Origin: [Flavobacterium] thermophilum
GTDB taxonomy: Bacteria > Bacillota > Bacilli > Bacillales > Anoxybacillaceae
DNA length: 43,531 bases
Assembly (NCBI GenBank): GCA_900450595.1
Contig: UGGS01000004.1
Coordinates: 1 to 43,531, forward strand
Reading direction: 5' to 3'
Shown piece by piece: positions 40,440 to 43,531 of this stretch. Position 1 is the stretch's first letter, and the number at the start of each line of letters is the position of its first letter. A model generated the notes under the pieces. That model saw only the letters and a list, made by a program, of their open reading frames with translations, had not been told where the DNA came from and did no database searches. Made by a program: the position numbers and the translations under genes.

Positions 40440-41055
40440 CTGTTTAATTCTATATAGCGCTTCAACAATCACTTAGCCTTTTTGGCAATTGTTTTTAAAA
40501 CCAAATACACTTAATAGAAACATTTGTTCCTTATGATCCCCTTTTTTATGTCGCCGCCTGTTTAGGTGGCTCTTTTTTTGAATCAAATGAGCTGATATTG
40601 ATGTTTTTGAGAAGGAACACCTATCTGATATTGAGTGTAAAGTACATAGAATTATCGTTAATTGCTCTTTTGAAAGAAAAGTATCCTCTATTGTTGAATT
40701 ATCTCAATGAACCGGAAGAGCTCATTATCTCAAAAAGGATATTAACGGATTCCGGAAAAGCCGGAGAAATCAGCTGAGAAATGATAAAAAAGTTTATTTA
40801 ATTTCTAAACAAGCCTATTTTCCTATCGATTGGGTATAGCTAGATTTGGTTATTCTAATGTACATGTCATTGATGGCACTTTTGTAAAAGTATCCCATAA
40901 TTTACTATAACATATAATAATTAAATAGCAAATCTATTAAGTATATTTGAGGGAAGTTTAGTACTTGTCACTGCTGTTACTCAATTTATTAACTGTAGAT
41001 GAGCATTTTTATTAACAATGATTACCATACGAAAAAGAGACAAACGGGGTACCCC
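40440..41055. other. Gene-poor stretch before the IS701-type element
   Basis: Apart from the two terminators I see no certain gene. A 58-codon frame from ATG 40601 to 40777 (MFLRRNTYLILSVKYIE, then YLNEPEELIISKRIL) has no good ribosome site and looks like a gene remnant. 40780-41040 is AT-rich and empty. Confidence 0.5.
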
Positions 41056-42273
41056 TTATGCCACGTGGAGCTGTTTTTTCACGGTATCAATGGGAATATT
41101 TTGTTTTGCTGCACGATAAATGAACTCCACGAGGCTATGTCCTTTTCTCTTGCGCAGGAGATCGAGCCCATCCGAAACATCACTGTTCGACTCGAACATG
41201 CTGTACACATACGCAAGTTGCACCAAGATCCAATACCGTTTCACCGCCCGACGCCCGCGAACGCGGTATCCATCGAGTTTCAGCTGGTCTTTCGCTTGAC
41301 GGAAAAAACATTCGATCGACCAACGCTCGGCATAGTAGCGCAAGATCTCTTCATCGCTTAGCTCGCGATCGGTGCTCAAGACGCAATGAAGATGTTTCGG
41401 TGTCATCGGCTGATCGGCTTTCCAAGCGAGCAGCACCACGGCATCCTCGAGACCGTTCAGAGCACCTTCGTAGCGATACACCCGATAACGCTCTTTTCCC
41501 ACCGTGACGAGGCGGGTATCCCGTGGCTCCATAGATTTGGCAAATTCCTTTGCTTGAATGGCCGTCCCTTTTGGATAGAGAATCCGATTCGTCTTCAGCA
41601 TCGCGATGACGTGGAACCCTTTTTTCAAGCAGGCTCCCACGAGGGTTTTCGATGGATACCAAGAGTCCATGAGCACATAAACGGGGCGACTCACATCCAA
41701 CGAAGAAAGCATCTCGATCGCGAGTTCCCCTTTGCTTTTCCCCACCGTCTTGTCGTAGAGGCGAAAGGCAAAAGGAAACGCTTGGGTCATCGTATGAACC
41801 ATGAGCCAAACGAGAGAATGTCCCCAAATCGATTTTTTCTCTGCGTGAGAATAGTGCCAATCACACCCTTGAATGGCGTGTGTTGCCCGTGATGAGGGCT
41901 TCGTTTTTTGGCAAATCGTATCATCGATCGAAACAAAAATGGGTTGATTCTCTCGTTTCGAGCTGCGTTCGACACGATGAAGCACCCACTGTTGGAGTTT
42001 GCGAAGCAACGTCTCTTCCTCCCATGGGCTTTTCGTGAAAAAATGGCTCAGTGTCGTGCGATGGTTCGGATGAAAACTCCCATGATGTAGATCGGTCAGC
42101 GTTCCCGAAAAGCCCTTTGTAATCATCGCATCCACGATATGAACGAGATGCTTCATCACAGGTTTCGAGAAATAAAGGGCCAACCCCAACATCGTGAAAA
42201 ACTTGTGAATTCCTTGATGATGTGCTAATCTATTCATGAGACATGAACCTCCTTGTGGATAGTTGTGGCACAT
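41056..42273 (-). CDS. IS701-type transposase
   Basis: Up to 405 residues; the start may be ATG 42237 (MNRLAHHQ), with GGAGG upstream, in place of the one at 42273. DDE residues: SIDDTICQKTKPSS (first Asp), VLMDSWYPSK (second Asp) and RWSIECFFRQAKDQLKLDGYRVR (Glu in the Y-x-x-R...E-F-F-R context). DWHYSHAEKKSIWGH and the KTNRILYPKG segment match IS701/ISL-type transposases of bacilli. The IS ends were not resolved with certainty: GACATGAACC/GGTTCATGTC (about 42241-42303) is an internal hairpin near the start. Confidence 0.85.
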   Translation of the reverse strand: MCHNYPQGGSCLMNRLAHHQGIHKFFTMLGLALYFSKPVMKHLVHIVDAMITKGFSGTLTDLHHGSFHPNHRTTLSHFFTKSPWEEETLLRKLQQWVLHRVERSSKRENQPIFVSIDDTICQKTKPSSRATHAIQGCDWHYSHAEKKSIWGHSLVWLMVHTMTQAFPFAFRLYDKTVGKSKGELAIEMLSSLDVSRPVYVLMDSWYPSKTLVGACLKKGFHVIAMLKTNRILYPKGTAIQAKEFAKSMEPRDTRLVTVGKERYRVYRYEGALNGLEDAVVLLAWKADQPMTPKHLHCVLSTDRELSDEEILRYYAERWSIECFFRQAKDQLKLDGYRVRGRRAVKRYWILVQLAYVYSMFESNSDVSDGLDLLRKRKGHSLVEFIYRAAKQNIPIDTVKKQLHVA

Positions 42274-42405
42274 CTATTCTAACCAAGGAATCGGGTTCAT
42301 GTCTTCTTTTTTGTTTGGTTGTAAATTTATGTTAGTAAATTTACTCATATACAGTAATATAATTCTGCAATAAGGAAAAATGTTTAAATAGTGGGAGTGC
42401 CTATT

Positions 42406-43479
42406 ATGAAAGTAATTACTTTTTTTAATAACAAAGGTGGAGTAGGTAAAACAACAACAGTTGTAAATTTGGCAAGTTACCTAAGTATAAAACTAAATAA
42501 AAAAGTTCTTTTAATAGATTTAGATCCTCAGTCTAATTCAACTCAGTTAATAATACCAGAAGATAAATGGGATGAATACTATGGTGAAAAAACGATTCAT
42601 AAGACTATTTTTAACTATTTTGAAAATATGGATGAAGGCGAACCTAGGTTGGAAAACTGCGGTATTCCAGTTAAAAAAGAAGAAAATCATTATAAAATTG
42701 ATTTAATACCTGGACATCCTAAGCTTGCTATTATAGACGATCTAATGAGTCGTAGTTGGAATGGTACTCTTGGACAGGATAAAGGGGAGTTAAGAAAGTT
42801 AAATTGGTTAAATCAATTAAAGCCTTGGGTTTCAGAGTATGATTATGTATTTATTGATGTGGGACCTTCTTTGGGGGCGTTGAATAGAAGTATTCTTCTT
42901 AATACAGACTACTTTTTTACACCAATGGGATCTGACATATTTAGTTTATTAGGAATAGAAAATATTGGTATATGGATGACTAGATGGATGGAGTTATATA
43001 CAGATGCATTAAACAATTTACAAAAGAGTGATTCCAGCTTTAATTTAGAGACTTTTAGTGAAAAATACTTAATAAACACAGACGTTAAAAAGTATACCAG
43101 ATTTATCGGATATTCTATTCAACAGTATTCGAAAAGGAAATTTAAAGGTAAAGTCAGACCTGTACAAGCCTATGAAAAAGTAATTAAAGACATGCACGGT
43201 ACAATTTTAAGATATTTAGGAAGGTTTATCCCTAGCCATATAAACGAGGAGGATATTAAGTTAGGTGATATACCTTATGTATATAGTATAGTGCCGCTTT
43301 CTCAGACCTCAAATATGCCAATCTTTAATCTAGACTATAAAAGTGGTATAAGAGGTAATCAAACTAGTAGTGTTGCTGAATATACAGAGTTTATTCATCA
43401 AATAGCTTTGAACTTCTTAAGAAATATTGGTGATAAAGATGTGAACTTCTTGGGAAATATTGGTGATAAAGATGAGTAA
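42406..43479 (+). CDS. ParA/MinD-like ATPase, partner of the SIR2-like protein
   Basis: 357 residues from ATG 42406 (GGGAG about 9 bases upstream; a GTG at 42391 would add five residues). Deviant Walker A NNKGGVGKTTT (8-18), then LIDLDPQSNS, and Walker B FIDVGPSLGALN. It is longer than partition ParAs (about 265 residues), with an insertion of about 60 residues after switch I (EENHYKIDLIPGHPKL) and an extended C-terminal third. The end carries an imperfect repeat NFLRNIGDKDV/NFLGNIGDKDE. It has no ParB-like gene and overlaps the SIR2 gene by 8 bases, so it is more likely part of that system than of partition. Confidence 0.85.
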   Translation: MKVITFFNNKGGVGKTTTVVNLASYLSIKLNKKVLLIDLDPQSNSTQLIIPEDKWDEYYGEKTIHKTIFNYFENMDEGEPRLENCGIPVKKEENHYKIDLIPGHPKLAIIDDLMSRSWNGTLGQDKGELRKLNWLNQLKPWVSEYDYVFIDVGPSLGALNRSILLNTDYFFTPMGSDIFSLLGIENIGIWMTRWMELYTDALNNLQKSDSSFNLETFSEKYLINTDVKKYTRFIGYSIQQYSKRKFKGKVRPVQAYEKVIKDMHGTILRYLGRFIPSHINEEDIKLGDIPYVYSIVPLSQTSNMPIFNLDYKSGIRGNQTSSVAEYTEFIHQIALNFLRNIGDKDVNFLGNIGDKDE

Positions 43480-43531
43480 GATAGTTTGGCCAGAAAATTT
43501 GATAGAAGAAATAGCATATAGAAGGGCAATA
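43472..43531 (+). CDS. SIR2-like NADase, 5' part (continues at base 1)
   Basis: The first 20 codons of the SIR2-like gene whose remainder is at 1-801. The ATG lies inside the end of the upstream ParA-like gene and overlaps it by 8 bases, so the two are translationally coupled. The sequence ends in IEEIAYRRAI at the window edge, and base 1 resumes with LFLGSGVS in the same frame, which together form the usual SIR2 opening (hydrophobic strand followed by GSGVS). This in-frame join is the main evidence that the window is a closed circle cut inside this gene. Confidence 0.9.
   Translation, partial: MSKIVWPENLIEEIAYRRAI

Overview
The window reads as one complete circular plasmid of 43,531 bp from a thermophilic bacillus (Geobacillus, Parageobacillus or Anoxybacillus type). 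The last 60 bases (43472-43531) are the first 20 codons of a gene that continues in frame at base 1, giving one intact 286-residue SIR2-like protein across the junction. The host guess rests on Firmicutes features: strong AGGAGG ribosome sites, UvrX/YolD, YvrJ, DUF1659/DUF2922, a ComK relative, IS1182/IS1634/IS701-type elements and a CRISPR repeat of the kind found in Geobacillus. Many GC-rich genes beside AT-rich islands suggest a mosaic.

Layout. 42406-43531 joined to 1-801: a two-gene operon of a ParA-like ATPase and a SIR2-like NADase, a candidate defence system. 1082-2734: LexA-box-controlled uvrX plus a yolD-like gene. 2751-3195: remnants (DUF3006 tail, recombinase tail, small-ORF start). 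3245-4081: HNH nuclease. 4183-5732: IS1182-family element. 5756-6827: MBL hydrolase with a DUF3006 partner. 7141-8021: a TGTC/GACA-rich non-coding zone in front of the 3' end of an AEP primase-like replication gene (8022-9341). 10356-11945: partition genes (RHH protein, ParA) and a second RHH regulator. 12233-12763: ComK-like protein.

From 12702 to 32342 a 9.82-kb unit is present twice, head to tail. It carries DUF1659/DUF2922/YvrJ/CwlK-like/small integrase genes, an iteron origin with a Rep_3-type repB, a three-spacer cas-less CRISPR array, GC-rich hairpin elements, a XerC/D-like recombinase with a small partner gene and a detached recombinase 3' end, and a restriction-modification system that is clearly BamHI-like (methylase, C protein, endonuclease). 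I found only single-base homopolymer differences between the copies. They leave the integrase and the CwlK tail intact in copy 1 only, and the methylase intact in copy 2 only. The junction (22520/22521) fuses the inside of an IS1634-type transposase gene to the 3' end of the comK-like gene.

34316-40380 holds an AT-rich secretion and signalling locus: a matrixin-like metalloprotease, a secreted protein, an ECF sigma factor, and a membrane anti-sigma candidate whose outer domain is related to the secreted protein. A three-gene Tn7/Mu-like transposon with TG...CA ends (35937-39065) lies inside this locus next to a decayed transposase. An IS701-type element (41056-42273) separates it from the ParA/SIR2 operon.

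The plasmid thus looks like a cointegrate with two unrelated replication modules (one duplicated), its own partition system, two or three defence modules (BamHI-like R-M, ParA/SIR2, HNH nuclease) and an orphan CRISPR array that would need chromosomal Cas proteins. Two large GC-rich hairpin families (A and B) and a palindromic TGTCNGACA motif recur across module borders and are unexplained.
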